From: a virus
Virus record (IMG/VR): IMGVR_UViG_3300005265_000016
Span: 1-33,935 of that record
DNA length: 33,935 bases
Reading direction: 5' to 3' (one strand)
The position numbers were made by a program, and so were the translations under genes. The notes under the pieces are model-generated. The model made no database searches. It worked only from the letters and a program-made list of their open reading frames with translations, and was not told where the DNA came from. Positions within the stretch are counted from its first letter, which is position 1; each line of letters starts with the position of its first letter. Below, piece by piece: positions 1 to 7,492 of this stretch.

Positions 1-2
1 TA

Positions 3-365
3 CATTGTAAGGAGTGTGTTAATAAAGCAAATCTCGAACGATATCATAATAATAAAGATACACGAGAGGCACATAGGAGAGCGGCATATAAATATACTCT
101 TAAAAAATATGGAATGACTATTGATGATAAAATTAATATGTACTATGAGCAGGATGGTAAATGTGGAATATGTAAGGAGCCTTTAAAAGACATATGGGGG
201 CAGCATACGCACGTAGATCATTGTCATACGAGAGAAGAAGGAGGTGAAATGTATGTTAGAGGACTTCTATGTATGCACTGTAATAGGATGTTAGGAGGTG
301 CAAGAGATAATATTGATATCTTAAAAGAGGGGATTAAATGGCTAGAACAGCATTTGCCGACATAG
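3..365 (+). CDS. HNH endonuclease, endonuclease VII-like (5' end outside window)
   Basis: The reading frame is open from the first bases of the window, so the gene starts upstream. It shows the layout of the recombination endonuclease VII / HNH family: a CxxC pair at the very start (HCKEC), a basic helical stretch, a second pair in CGICKEP, the active-site segment VDHCHT, and the closing zinc segment RGLLCMHCNRMLGG. The gene at 13172 has the same layout, so the two look like paralogues. Such proteins are either free-standing homing endonucleases or junction resolvases; its position directly before a DNA polymerase gene suits a homing endonuclease. Its last 28 bases overlap the polymerase start. 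I infer nuclease activity from motifs only. Confidence 0.85.
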   Translation, partial: HCKECVNKANLERYHNNKDTREAHRRAAYKYTLKKYGMTIDDKINMYYEQDGKCGICKEPLKDIWGQHTHVDHCHTREEGGEMYVRGLLCMHCNRMLGGARDNIDILKEGIKWLEQHLPT

Positions 366-2077
366 AAACAGACGGATTATATCTAGATGTCAAAAACTTT
401 TGGGTAGGTGTGTTATTAATTAAAGAGACCAAAAAGTTTGAGGTATACTATACTCCAGAAGAAATGGTGGATGCTTTGAATACGTGTGATATGGTTGTAT
501 TCCATAATGGTGTGGCTTTTGATATACCAGTATTAGAGAAACTAACCAATAAAAAAGTAACAGTACCTATTATTGATACACTTCTCCTTGGAAAGTTGGC
601 ATACTATGATAAAGATAAGAGTTTTAAACACTCATTGGAAGCATACGGGGAAAGATTAGGCTTCCCTAAGGGGGAACACAACGATTGGTCTCAGTATTCA
701 CCTGAAATGGAGGAGTATTGTAAGAGAGATGTTGAAGTAACAGCTAAGTTGTATACACACCTACTCAGAAAGACTTCAAGTTGGTTATCAAGAGAAGCAT
801 TGGAGTTAGAACAAGAGGTTCAGCGTATTATTGCCCATCAAGAGTACAGAGGATGGGTATTTGATGTTGATAAAGCACATAAACTACACATAGAACTAAT
901 AAAGGAGTTAGATGAAGCTTCAAAAACTTTGGGACAGGTTTTTAAACCATTACTATTACCTTTTGGTAAAGTTAGAGAACCAAAAAAACCATTTAAGCGC
1001 CTGGGTGTCCAAACAGTTGGACCAAATCAGCCAATTCGACTTAGTGATTTTAATCCTGGTTCTGGGCATCATATATATACTTGGTGTACTCGCCTTGGTT
1101 GGTATGATGGGGCACTTTGGCCCTTAACTGAGAAGGGAACACCAAAGACAGATGCTGAGACACTCAAGGAACTCTTTGAGGAGGAAGATTGGGCACAACC
1201 ATTACTACACTACATAGAAGTACAAAAACTACTTGGACAACTTGCAGAAGGACCTAAAGCTTGGTTGAAACTGGTAAGAAAACACCCGGATGGCTACTTT
1301 AGACTTCATGGAGGAGCTGACATACTGGGTACAGTAACAGGGAGGTTTACACATAATAATCCTAACCTTGCTCAAGTACCTAGTGTTAGAGCCTATAAGG
1401 GTAAAGAAGCAAGGGAACTCTTTACAGTTAAACAAGGATATAAACTTGTTGGGGCAGATGCTTCTGGTCTAGAACTTAGAACACTCTCGCATTTCCTGGC
1501 GAGATACGATAAGGGGGAGTATGGAAATAAACTCTTAACTGAAGATATTCATACTGCCAACCAGGAAGCAGCGGGATTACCTACTAGAGATGATGCTAAG
1601 ACTTTTATTTACGCCTTCCTTTACGGCGCAGGCGATATGAAGATTGGTCGTATTATTAATAAAGATAAAACAGCTGGAGCAGCCTTAAAGAGGACCTTTA
1701 CAAGAAAGGTTAGAGGTCTTAAACAGTTGATTGAAGGTGTACAAAGAGCAGCTAAGAGAGGATACTTAAAAGGTATTTCAGGTAGGAGACTATATGTACG
1801 TAGTCAACATAGTGCATTAAACACCTTACTTCAATCTACAGGTGCATACTATATGAAGTACTTCTTGATTGAAGCCGAAAAAAGGTTGAAAAATTTTGAT
1901 GCACATTTCGTTGGTAACATCCATGATGAGGTACAGGTAGAGGTAAAGGAGGACCAGGCAGAAGAAGTAAAGGAGATACTTGAACAGACCTTTGTAGATG
2001 TAGGTGAACAGATAGGTATGAGGATTAAGATGGAAGGAGAAGCTAGAATTGGAAACAATTGGAAGGAAACCCATTAA
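338..2077 (+). CDS. T7-type family A DNA polymerase with 3'-5' exonuclease
   Basis: Replicative DNA polymerase of 579 aa (T7 gp5 has 704). The exonuclease domain comes first: Exo I DIE at residues 8-10, Exo II FHNGVAFD near 55-62, Exo III YCKRD at 127-131. The polymerase domain follows: TGRFTHNNPNLAQVP near 334-348, motif A DASGLELR at 374-381, motif B RDDAKTFIYAFLYG at 417-430, and motif C HDE at 529-531. The C-terminus ends in NNWKETH, like NWAICH of T7. All catalytic carboxylates are present. The stretch before FNPGSGHHI (about 211-246) is shorter than in T7, where the thioredoxin-binding insertion lies. The start overlaps the upstream HNH gene, and the stop shares bases with the next start (TAATG). 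Confidence 0.97.
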   Translation: MARTAFADIETDGLYLDVKNFWVGVLLIKETKKFEVYYTPEEMVDALNTCDMVVFHNGVAFDIPVLEKLTNKKVTVPIIDTLLLGKLAYYDKDKSFKHSLEAYGERLGFPKGEHNDWSQYSPEMEEYCKRDVEVTAKLYTHLLRKTSSWLSREALELEQEVQRIIAHQEYRGWVFDVDKAHKLHIELIKELDEASKTLGQVFKPLLLPFGKVREPKKPFKRLGVQTVGPNQPIRLSDFNPGSGHHIYTWCTRLGWYDGALWPLTEKGTPKTDAETLKELFEEEDWAQPLLHYIEVQKLLGQLAEGPKAWLKLVRKHPDGYFRLHGGADILGTVTGRFTHNNPNLAQVPSVRAYKGKEARELFTVKQGYKLVGADASGLELRTLSHFLARYDKGEYGNKLLTEDIHTANQEAAGLPTRDDAKTFIYAFLYGAGDMKIGRIINKDKTAGAALKRTFTRKVRGLKQLIEGVQRAAKRGYLKGISGRRLYVRSQHSALNTLLQSTGAYYMKYFLIEAEKRLKNFDAHFVGNIHDEVQVEVKEDQAEEVKEILEQTFVDVGEQIGMRIKMEGEARIGNNWKETH

Positions 2078-2148
2078 TGGGCAAATCGACAGAGGAGAAG
2101 GGTCCCATGCAGATGGGCAAATCGACAGAGGAGAAGGGTCCCATGCAG
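2077..2148 (+). repeat. 36-bp perfect tandem duplication carrying an RBS and start codon
   Basis: Two exact copies, 2077-2112 and 2113-2148, each beginning ATGGGCAAATCGACAGAGG and ending GGGTCCCATGCAG. A third ATGGA follows at 2149. Each copy contains a Shine-Dalgarno-like AGAGGAG and an ATG in the same frame, and 36 is a multiple of three, so copy number can change without breaking the gene. Confidence 0.95.
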
Positions 2149-2334
2149 ATGGATATAAATTTATTTGAACTACAGGATGCACTTGATGTGCTCAAGGAAA
2201 AGGGAGTCTCTAAGCCCACGAAAGAAGAGATAGAGGAGGAAGTACAAAAGAAACGAGGAGAGAAATATGGCAGTACTGGTAGCTTGCGAAGAAAGTCAAG
2301 CAGTAACAATAGAATTAAGAAGGATAGGAATTGA
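2077..2334 (+). CDS. small hypothetical protein with duplicated leader
   Basis: I do not recognise this protein. It starts in a TAATG overlap with the polymerase stop, and the first 24 residues are two exact copies of MGKSTEEKGPMQ. The body (INLFELQDALDVLKEK...) is charged and helical. Each DNA repeat carries a ribosome-binding sequence (AGAGGAG) about nine bases before an in-frame ATG (2107 and 2143), so translation may start at 2143 (MQMDINLF) or 2107 rather than at 2077. The 3' end overlaps the next gene by 68 bases and there encodes a Ser/Lys/Arg-rich tail. The existence of the gene is likely; the start is open. Confidence 0.6.
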   Translation: MGKSTEEKGPMQMGKSTEEKGPMQMDINLFELQDALDVLKEKGVSKPTKEEIEEEVQKKRGEKYGSTGSLRRKSSSNNRIKKDRN

Positions 2335-2872
2335 GGCATACTCTTGTGATATACAAGAGTGTTCCGGGGGTTATCCTGAGTGGCATATTCAAGGAGATGT
2401 GTTAGTACAATTACAAAGACAATGGGATGGTGTATTAGCCTTTCCTCCCTGTACACATCTAGCATCAAGTGGGGCAAGATGGTTTAAAGAAAAACAAAAA
2501 GATGGTAGACAGGAGGAAGCTATTAAGTTCTTTATGGAGTTTACTAAGCTATCGTGTCCCTGGATGATTGAAAACCCTATTGGTATTATGAGTACACACT
2601 ACAGAAAACCTGATCAGATAATTCAACCCTGGATGTTTGGGCATGGGGAAACAAAGGCTACCTGTTTATGGTTACATAAATTACCACCACTTACTCCAAC
2701 AAATATAGTAGAAGGAAGAGAGGCAAGAATACATAAGATGCCCCCCTCTAAGGAAAGAAGTAAACTTAGAAGTAAAACATATAAAGGAATAGCAAAAGCT
2801 ATGGCAGAGCAGTGGAAGGAATATTTAGATGGAACAACTAAAAGTAAAACTACTAAACGCAAGTCCACTTGA
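2267..2872 (+). CDS. Dcm-like DNA cytosine methyltransferase family protein
   Basis: 201 aa, about the usual length for the short phage branch of this family. The N-terminal VACEESQAVTIELRRIG followed by AYSCDIQ resembles the SAM-binding motif I/II region. FPPCTHLASSGARWF carries the PPC catalytic loop (motif IV), and IENPIG corresponds to the ENV-type motif VI. The later GHGETKATCLWL is also typical of these phage proteins. The role would be methylation of cytosine in phage or host DNA, for instance to evade restriction; the target is unknown. It has no clear target-recognition domain, so it may be a minimal enzyme. It overlaps both neighbours and reads from ATG with GAGGAG upstream. Confidence 0.8.
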   Translation: MAVLVACEESQAVTIELRRIGIEAYSCDIQECSGGYPEWHIQGDVLVQLQRQWDGVLAFPPCTHLASSGARWFKEKQKDGRQEEAIKFFMEFTKLSCPWMIENPIGIMSTHYRKPDQIIQPWMFGHGETKATCLWLHKLPPLTPTNIVEGREARIHKMPPSKERSKLRSKTYKGIAKAMAEQWKEYLDGTTKSKTTKRKST

Positions 2873-3422
2873 GGTAGCAGACTTAGCTATCTCCAAGTGT
2901 TGGGACAAACCAAGTAAAGATCAAGATCATATGATTGAGAGGATGTATAGAGTAGGTATCAAGAATAAACATGCAAGTACTCTTGAACACTTAGTATACA
3001 CATTTGATATTGATGGTATATCCAGAGCTTGTCTTCAAGAGTTGGCAAGACACAGGATGGCAAGTCTAAGTGTAAAGTCAACAAGGTATACATTAAAGGA
3101 ACTACAAAATGCTGAAACTGTTAGTGATTTTCTTGTGTCTTCTGGTGATTATGAGGTGGATGAGGCTAACATTGTAGCATTACAGACAATACAATATATA
3201 ATGTCTAAGAGAAGCATTGCTAATGATAAGATAAAGTATTGTCTACCGGAGGCCTACAAAACTTCTCTTGTATGGACAATCAATGCAAGGTCACTCAGAA
3301 ACTTCCTTGAGTTGAGAACATCAAGAGCTGCACTTGAAGAGATTCAAACATTAGCATTACGTATCTATATGGAGGTACCAGATGAACATAAATTCCTGTT
3401 CTCGGATTGTATACAAGAGTAA
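2829..3422 (+). CDS. thyX: flavin-dependent thymidylate synthase ThyX
   Basis: ThyX makes dTMP from dUMP with methylene-tetrahydrofolate and FAD/NADPH. The signature RHRx7S is exact in RHRMASLSVKS, followed by TRYT. The C-terminal part, LPEAYKTSLVWTINARSL then NFLELRTSRAALEEIQ, matches the family's substrate-binding region. At 197 aa it is slightly short for ThyX (commonly 210-250), but both key regions are present. It overlaps the Dcm-like gene by 44 bases. With the downstream ribonucleotide reductase it forms a deoxynucleotide supply module beside the polymerase. Confidence 0.95.
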   Translation: MEQLKVKLLNASPLEVADLAISKCWDKPSKDQDHMIERMYRVGIKNKHASTLEHLVYTFDIDGISRACLQELARHRMASLSVKSTRYTLKELQNAETVSDFLVSSGDYEVDEANIVALQTIQYIMSKRSIANDKIKYCLPEAYKTSLVWTINARSLRNFLELRTSRAALEEIQTLALRIYMEVPDEHKFLFSDCIQE

Positions 3423-3628
3423 GAAATATGTTATAGGAGCCAATCTGAGCCACTTTAGGTGGTCACCCTACCCCTACCCTTCGGAAGAAAAGAAAATGGA
3501 TTTAAGACCCCTTAGAGGCCCAGCAATAGCTGGTCTCGGGTATTGCCTTTTAGGCAACACACTTAGAGGGCCAGCAATGACCTATCCTGAAATTGATAGG
3601 ATTACAAATGATATAAATAGGAGGATGT
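3423..3628 (+). promoter_or_regulatory. intergenic cassette copy 1 (hairpins plus promoter-like core)
   Basis: 206 bases without a convincing gene. They open with GGAGCCAATCTGAGCC, matching the opening of the copy at 31204. Small hairpins follow (GGTGGTCACC, CTTCGGAAG), then the core GAAAATGGATTTAAGACCCC at 3492, then CTTAGAGGCCCAGCAAT at 3511. After a hairpin-rich insert (CCAGC/GCTGG, GCC/GGC), the last motif appears again as CTTAGAGGGCCAGCAAT near 3562. CCTATC/GATAGG forms a final stem just before the RBS of the next gene. I infer a promoter or RNA-processing region for the 3629-7201 block. Confidence 0.65.
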
Positions 3629-3844
3629 ATGCGACCTAAAAATGGAAAGATTAATATTGAATATTATGGGACTAAGATTAGTATGACCTTTGATGAGGAT
3701 GCTACATTGGTAGATTTTACTGAAGATGTATTGGCCCCTATGTTGATTGCAATGGGGTACTTCCCTACTAATGTATATAAACAATTGAACTGTTATGAAG
3801 TAATTGAAGTTCTTAAAGAAGTAGTAGAGGAGGGGAGAATTTGA
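3629..3844 (+). CDS. hypothetical protein (71 aa)
   Basis: I do not recognise it. It is a small acidic protein with beta-strand-like alternation at the start (KINIEYYGTKISMTF) and two helices after it. ATG is preceded by AGGAGG at good spacing. Its stop TGA overlaps the TTG start of the reductase (TTGA), so it is translationally coupled to that gene and may be a small partner or regulator of nucleotide synthesis. That role is a guess from position. Confidence 0.75.
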   Translation: MRPKNGKINIEYYGTKISMTFDEDATLVDFTEDVLAPMLIAMGYFPTNVYKQLNCYEVIEVLKEVVEEGRI

Positions 3845-5826
3845 AATATACACCAAGTACAAGAGCACAAGTAATCACTCGTAGGACTTATAATAGGCCA
3901 TTAAATGAGGAAGGAACAGAGTTTGAATCTTGGGAGGATACAGTAGAGAGAGTTATTAATCATCAACACTGGTTGTGGGTAAGAGCTAAGGGTGTAGATA
4001 TTCTTGAACCATATGAGTATGAAGAGTTGGATCAACTACAAGAACTTATGTTGGAGAGAAAGATTACTACATCTGGTAGGACGCTTTGGTTGGGAGGCAC
4101 AGGAGTAGCAAAGAGTAGAGAAGCCTCTCAGTTTAACTGTAGTTTTACCCAGGTAGAGACAGTATATGATGTAGTAGATGTATTGTGGCTACTACTTCAA
4201 GGTTGTGGTGTAGGCTTTAAACCTGTAGTGGGAAGTCTTACAGGTTTTATGAAACCTATCCCGGAGATTAAATCTATCAGATCTACAAGAGGAGTAGATG
4301 AAAGAGGTAAGGAAGAGAATGAAGAGTGGGTCAAAGATGGAGTATGGACAATCAAAGTGGGAGACTCGGCAGAGGCATGGGCAAAGAGTATTGGTAAGCT
4401 CCTTGCAGGAAAGTATGATGTTACCACCCTGGTTTTTGACTTCTCAGAGATCAGACCAGCAGGTATCAGACTCAAAGGATATGGATGGATTAGCTCAGGG
4501 GATACCGCCATTAATAAAGCCTACAGGGCTATTGCTGAAATCCTCAACAAAAGAGCAGGACAGCTCTTGACTAAAATGGATATCCTTGATATTGTCAATT
4601 GGTTGGGAACAATACTTAGTAGTAGACGTAGTGCTGAAATTGCTTTGTTTGATTATGGAGAGGCAGAATGGAAGGACTTTGCTGTAGCTAAAAAAGATTG
4701 GTGGCTTACAGGAAATGAACAAAGAGTACAGTCTAATAACTCTTTGGTGTTTCATCAAAAGCCAACTAAAGAAGAACTAAAAGAAATCTTTACTCTTATG
4801 GAGGAAGCAGGAGGAAGTGAACCTGGATTTGTCAATGCACAGACAGCTACTAAGAGAGCCTCTTGGTTTAAAGGAAGTAATCCTTGTGTTGAGATCCTCC
4901 TGGGGAATAAAACATTCTGTAACCTTACTGAGTTGGATGTAGGTAAATTTAGAGGAGATACAGTAGGACTCCTTAAGGCTATTAGGTTGGCAGCTAGAGC
5001 TAACTATAGACAGACAGCAGTAGACCTTAGAGATGGTATCCTTCAAGAGGCCTGGCATTTGAATAATGAATTTCTTAGACTGTGTGGTGTAGGTATTACA
5101 GGTATTGCTACAAGAGATGATCTAACAGAGTACGATTATAGTCAACTACAAAGAGAAGCTGTTGTGGCAGCTTATGGTATGGCTGATGAGTTAGGGACAC
5201 AAAGACCCAAGAATGTAACAACCGTTAAACCTTCAGGTACACTTAGTAAGATTATGGATACCACTGAAGGAATACACAGACCACTTGGAAAGTATATCTT
5301 TAATAATGTAAACTTTGGTAAACATGATCCACTTGTCCCCAAGCTTAAAGAAGCAGGGTATCGTGTATTTGAAAACCCAAATGATCCCGAAGGTATCCTT
5401 GTAACTTTTCCTGTTGCCTGGGAACAAGTAGAGTTTACTAAAGTTAAGAGACCAGATGGGAGTCTTGTAGAGATTAATACAGAGAGTGCAGTAGATCAGT
5501 TGGAAAGATACAAGAAACTACAAATGTATTATAACCAACAAAATACCAGTATTACAGTATCTTATTCACCTGAAGAGGTAGATGAGATTGTAGACTGGAT
5601 TTTAGAAAATTGGGATATCTATGTAGGGGTATCTTTCCTGTATCGTGCTGATCCCTCAAAGACAGCTCAAGACTTGGGATATCTATATCTTCCACAGGAG
5701 GTAGTAACAAAAGAGACATATGATGAGTATGTATCTAAACTTAAACCAGTAAACATTGACAACATAGGAGGGTTTGATGAGTTGGAAGACCAAGAGTGTG
5801 CCTCAGGAATGTGTCCCGTACGATAA
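3841..5826 (+). CDS. nrdJ: class II (B12-dependent) ribonucleoside-triphosphate reductase
   Basis: Reduces ribonucleotides to deoxynucleotides using adenosylcobalamin, so it needs no second subunit and no oxygen. It resembles the monomeric Lactobacillus leichmannii enzyme. NPCVE at 347-351 aligns with Asn406, Cys408 (thiyl radical) and Glu410; Cys360 lies 11 residues after Cys349 as Cys419 does after Cys408; Cys100 (FNCSF) is the partner of that redox pair. The C-terminal ECASGMCPVR has the CxxxxC spacing of the re-reducing pair. The later KPSGTLSKIMDTTEG is a conserved phosphate-binding segment. The start is TTG with GAGGAGGGGAG upstream. 661 aa is somewhat shorter than 739 in L. leichmannii. 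Confidence 0.95.
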   Translation: MKYTPSTRAQVITRRTYNRPLNEEGTEFESWEDTVERVINHQHWLWVRAKGVDILEPYEYEELDQLQELMLERKITTSGRTLWLGGTGVAKSREASQFNCSFTQVETVYDVVDVLWLLLQGCGVGFKPVVGSLTGFMKPIPEIKSIRSTRGVDERGKEENEEWVKDGVWTIKVGDSAEAWAKSIGKLLAGKYDVTTLVFDFSEIRPAGIRLKGYGWISSGDTAINKAYRAIAEILNKRAGQLLTKMDILDIVNWLGTILSSRRSAEIALFDYGEAEWKDFAVAKKDWWLTGNEQRVQSNNSLVFHQKPTKEELKEIFTLMEEAGGSEPGFVNAQTATKRASWFKGSNPCVEILLGNKTFCNLTELDVGKFRGDTVGLLKAIRLAARANYRQTAVDLRDGILQEAWHLNNEFLRLCGVGITGIATRDDLTEYDYSQLQREAVVAAYGMADELGTQRPKNVTTVKPSGTLSKIMDTTEGIHRPLGKYIFNNVNFGKHDPLVPKLKEAGYRVFENPNDPEGILVTFPVAWEQVEFTKVKRPDGSLVEINTESAVDQLERYKKLQMYYNQQNTSITVSYSPEEVDEIVDWILENWDIYVGVSFLYRADPSKTAQDLGYLYLPQEVVTKETYDEYVSKLKPVNIDNIGGFDELEDQECASGMCPVR

Positions 5827-6016
5827 CCAAGTAGGAGGTGAACACTATCAAGTACAGATACAACCCTGGGAGTATATTGAGGCTAACAACCTTGATTACT
5901 TTCAAGGTAATGTTATTAAGTATGTAACAAGATACAAGAATAAGAATGGTGTGGAAGACCTTAAAAAGGCTATCCATTATTTGGAATATATGATATGGAA
6001 AGAGGAGAGTAAATGA
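5777..6016 (+). CDS. DUF3310 family protein (T7 gp1.7-like domain)
   Basis: After a poorly conserved start, the sequence GGEHYQVQIQPWEYI...NVIKYVTRYKNKNG.EDL.KAIHYL is the DUF3310 signature, found alone in many phages and within the T7 nucleotide kinase gp1.7. A role in nucleotide metabolism fits the reductase and ThyX alongside, but the domain itself has no settled activity. I prefer ATG 5777, preceded by AGGAGGG; TTG 5774 in the same frame is possible. The first 50 bases overlap the reductase 3' end, and the stop overlaps the next start (ATGA). Confidence 0.85.
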   Translation: MSWKTKSVPQECVPYDNQVGGEHYQVQIQPWEYIEANNLDYFQGNVIKYVTRYKNKNGVEDLKKAIHYLEYMIWKEESK

Positions 6017-6486
6017 AGTTAATCCAAACTACCACTCTTAAATCTAATGGAAAAAGAAGGTATATGTGGGCATTGTTTGAGTGCCCAACATGTGGGTCAA
6101 TTGTAGAAGTACGAAAAGATGCAGGCTTAAAACAAAAAACATGCAAAGAGTGTGCTAAAAAGAAACGAATACAAGCAGTAACTATACACGGAGAATCAAA
6201 TACTGTTTTATTTAGAAAATGGGCTAGTATGAAATATCGTTGTAATAACCCAAACTCTCATCTTAAAAAATGGTATTATAATAAAGGAGTAAAACTATGT
6301 GATGAGTGGGAAGAGAGTTTCTTAGCATTTAAAGAGTGGGCATATAAATCTGGGTATAAAGAAGGACTATGTATTGATAGGATTGACCCAAATAAAGGAT
6401 ATAGCCCAGAGAATTGTCAATGGTTGACTAATACAGAAAATCTTAAGAAGATGCACAAAGATAAAAGGAGAGAGAATGAAAGCTGA
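6013..6486 (+). CDS. HNH-type homing endonuclease-like protein
   Basis: 157 aa. The N-terminus has a zinc-ribbon-like pair of cysteine knuckles (CPTCG near 24, CKEC near 44). The rest follows the pattern of a common free-standing phage endonuclease family: W-SMK-RCNNPNS, KWYYNKGVKLCDEWEES, F-FKEWAYKSGY, then LCIDRIDPNKGYSPENCQW ahead of a basic tail. Asp-Arg-Ile-Asp and the closing Asn-Cys-Gln-Trp are the most conserved points. It differs from the endonuclease VII-like genes at 3 and 13172. It sits between two metabolic genes with ATGA coupling upstream and an 11-base overlap downstream. Confidence 0.7.
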   Translation: MKLIQTTTLKSNGKRRYMWALFECPTCGSIVEVRKDAGLKQKTCKECAKKKRIQAVTIHGESNTVLFRKWASMKYRCNNPNSHLKKWYYNKGVKLCDEWEESFLAFKEWAYKSGYKEGLCIDRIDPNKGYSPENCQWLTNTENLKKMHKDKRRENES

Positions 6487-7201
6487 TAAAGCACATAATG
6501 TATATAGTGGTATTGACACTATTATGGAGGAATTTCTTGGTTTTGATACATATGAAGGACAGGGCACACACGGTGTTACAGGTCTAGAGAAACCAAGGTA
6601 TTGGGCAGCTCTTAAGGAAAAATATCCTGAGGAGAATTGTTTGAGTTTAGAAAGCAAAATTGATTCAGTTATTGGTACAGCAATACACGAAAGGTTTGAA
6701 AAAGCTTTAAAGGAGTCAGACCTACCCGTAACAACAGAAGTTAAATTAGAAGGGGAAATAGCGGGATATAGTGTTGGAGGTACAGCAGACTTACTTGTAT
6801 GGGAAGAACCTGATACTTGTAAGATTTATGACCTTAAGACTATGAAGGCTTTCCCTGCTAAGAAGGCATTTAATGGGGAAGATACAGATAAGTTTCTTAA
6901 GCAGCTTAGCGTGTATGCTTATCTTCTACGACAACAGGGATATAATGTAAATCCTATTGGATCAATTGAGGTATTGGTCGTTGGTTGGACACAACGAGAT
7001 AGAGACCTTCCAAGGACATTTAGAATTGATCTACCCCTTATGTCAGATACAGAAGTAGAAGAATATGTGAAAGATAGAATTGATAATATTAGTATGGAAA
7101 AAGTAGATTGTCCTGTAGAGTGGATGTGTGATAATTATTGTGAATTAAAATGTGTCTGTCCACATTATAATAACAAGGGGTTTGAAAATGAAGAGTCATA
7201 A
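6476..7201 (+). CDS. PD-(D/E)XK exonuclease, RecB/Cas4-like
   Basis: The motifs of the RecB/Cas4 nuclease fold are in order: GTAIHERFE (Gly67, His71), GGTADLLV (metal ligand Asp105), the catalytic IYDLKTM (Asp119, Lys121) and QLSVYAY (Gln143, Tyr147). The C-terminus is cysteine-rich (212, 218, 222, 226, 228) and Cys54 precedes the core, so an iron-sulphur cluster like that of Cas4 or AddB is possible. It stands where T7 carries exonuclease gene 6, so I infer host DNA breakdown, primer removal or recombination. It ends the replication block; the control region starts immediately after it. Confidence 0.85.
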   Translation: MKADKAHNVYSGIDTIMEEFLGFDTYEGQGTHGVTGLEKPRYWAALKEKYPEENCLSLESKIDSVIGTAIHERFEKALKESDLPVTTEVKLEGEIAGYSVGGTADLLVWEEPDTCKIYDLKTMKAFPAKKAFNGEDTDKFLKQLSVYAYLLRQQGYNVNPIGSIEVLVVGWTQRDRDLPRTFRIDLPLMSDTEVEEYVKDRIDNISMEKVDCPVEWMCDNYCELKCVCPHYNNKGFENEES

Positions 7202-7492
7202 CCCTTGTGGGACACCATAAAATGGGGACACAGAAGAGGTGTAATGTTGTATTGTTTTACTTGCCCTAAAAGGGCGGGGGGGTTAATCAATATTTACTAC
7301 TTAGTTAGTTAGATACTAATATATTATATATTATACTACTAATATAATTACTAATATTATAGTGTAGTATATGTTAATATAGTTTAGTATAATTACTAAT
7401 ATTATTACTATTGTATATAATAACTTATGAGGAGGGGAGTAGTATATAATACTACTACTCCCCAATATCTATATTAAACTTAAGGAGGATAA
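7202..7492 (+). promoter_or_regulatory. AT-rich control region between replication and virion genes
   Basis: No gene seen. In order: CCATAAAATGG (small hairpin; the same word occurs after the capsid gene at 13107); a 42-base block at 7243-7284 repeated at 33101, holding the stem GCCCT-AAA-AGGGC (7263-7275) followed by a G run; about 150 bases of alternating A/T; ATAGTTTAGTATAAT at 7379-7393, also found at 33245, ending in a perfect bacterial -10 box TATAAT; and an 11-bp stem GGGGAGTAGTA/TACTACTCCCC (7434-7444, 7453-7463). An AAGGAGG RBS then serves the gene at 7493. I see no clear -35 box. Confidence 0.7.
7434..7463 (+). terminator. strong hairpin, terminator or RNA-processing site
   Basis: Perfect 11-bp stem GGGGAGTAGTA / TACTACTCCCC with an 8-base loop. 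It is not followed by a T run, so it is not a standard intrinsic terminator; an RNase III target or a 5' stabiliser of the 7493 transcript is equally possible. A hairpin of the same design occurs at 33275-33308. Confidence 0.55.

Noticed and set aside
3382-3639. 85-aa open frame between ThyX and the 3629 gene
   Set aside because: It covers the repeated cassette and its hairpins, starts within ThyX without a good RBS, and has no protein-like pattern.
4574-4593. AAAATGGAT in the reductase gene as another promoter core
   Set aside because: The match stops after TAAAATGGAT, with neither CTAGACCCC nor the hairpin, so chance within coding sequence.
7202-7492. tRNA or other structured RNA gene
   Set aside because: Hairpins are present but no cloverleaf or anticodon arm can be drawn; I found no tRNA in any gap.
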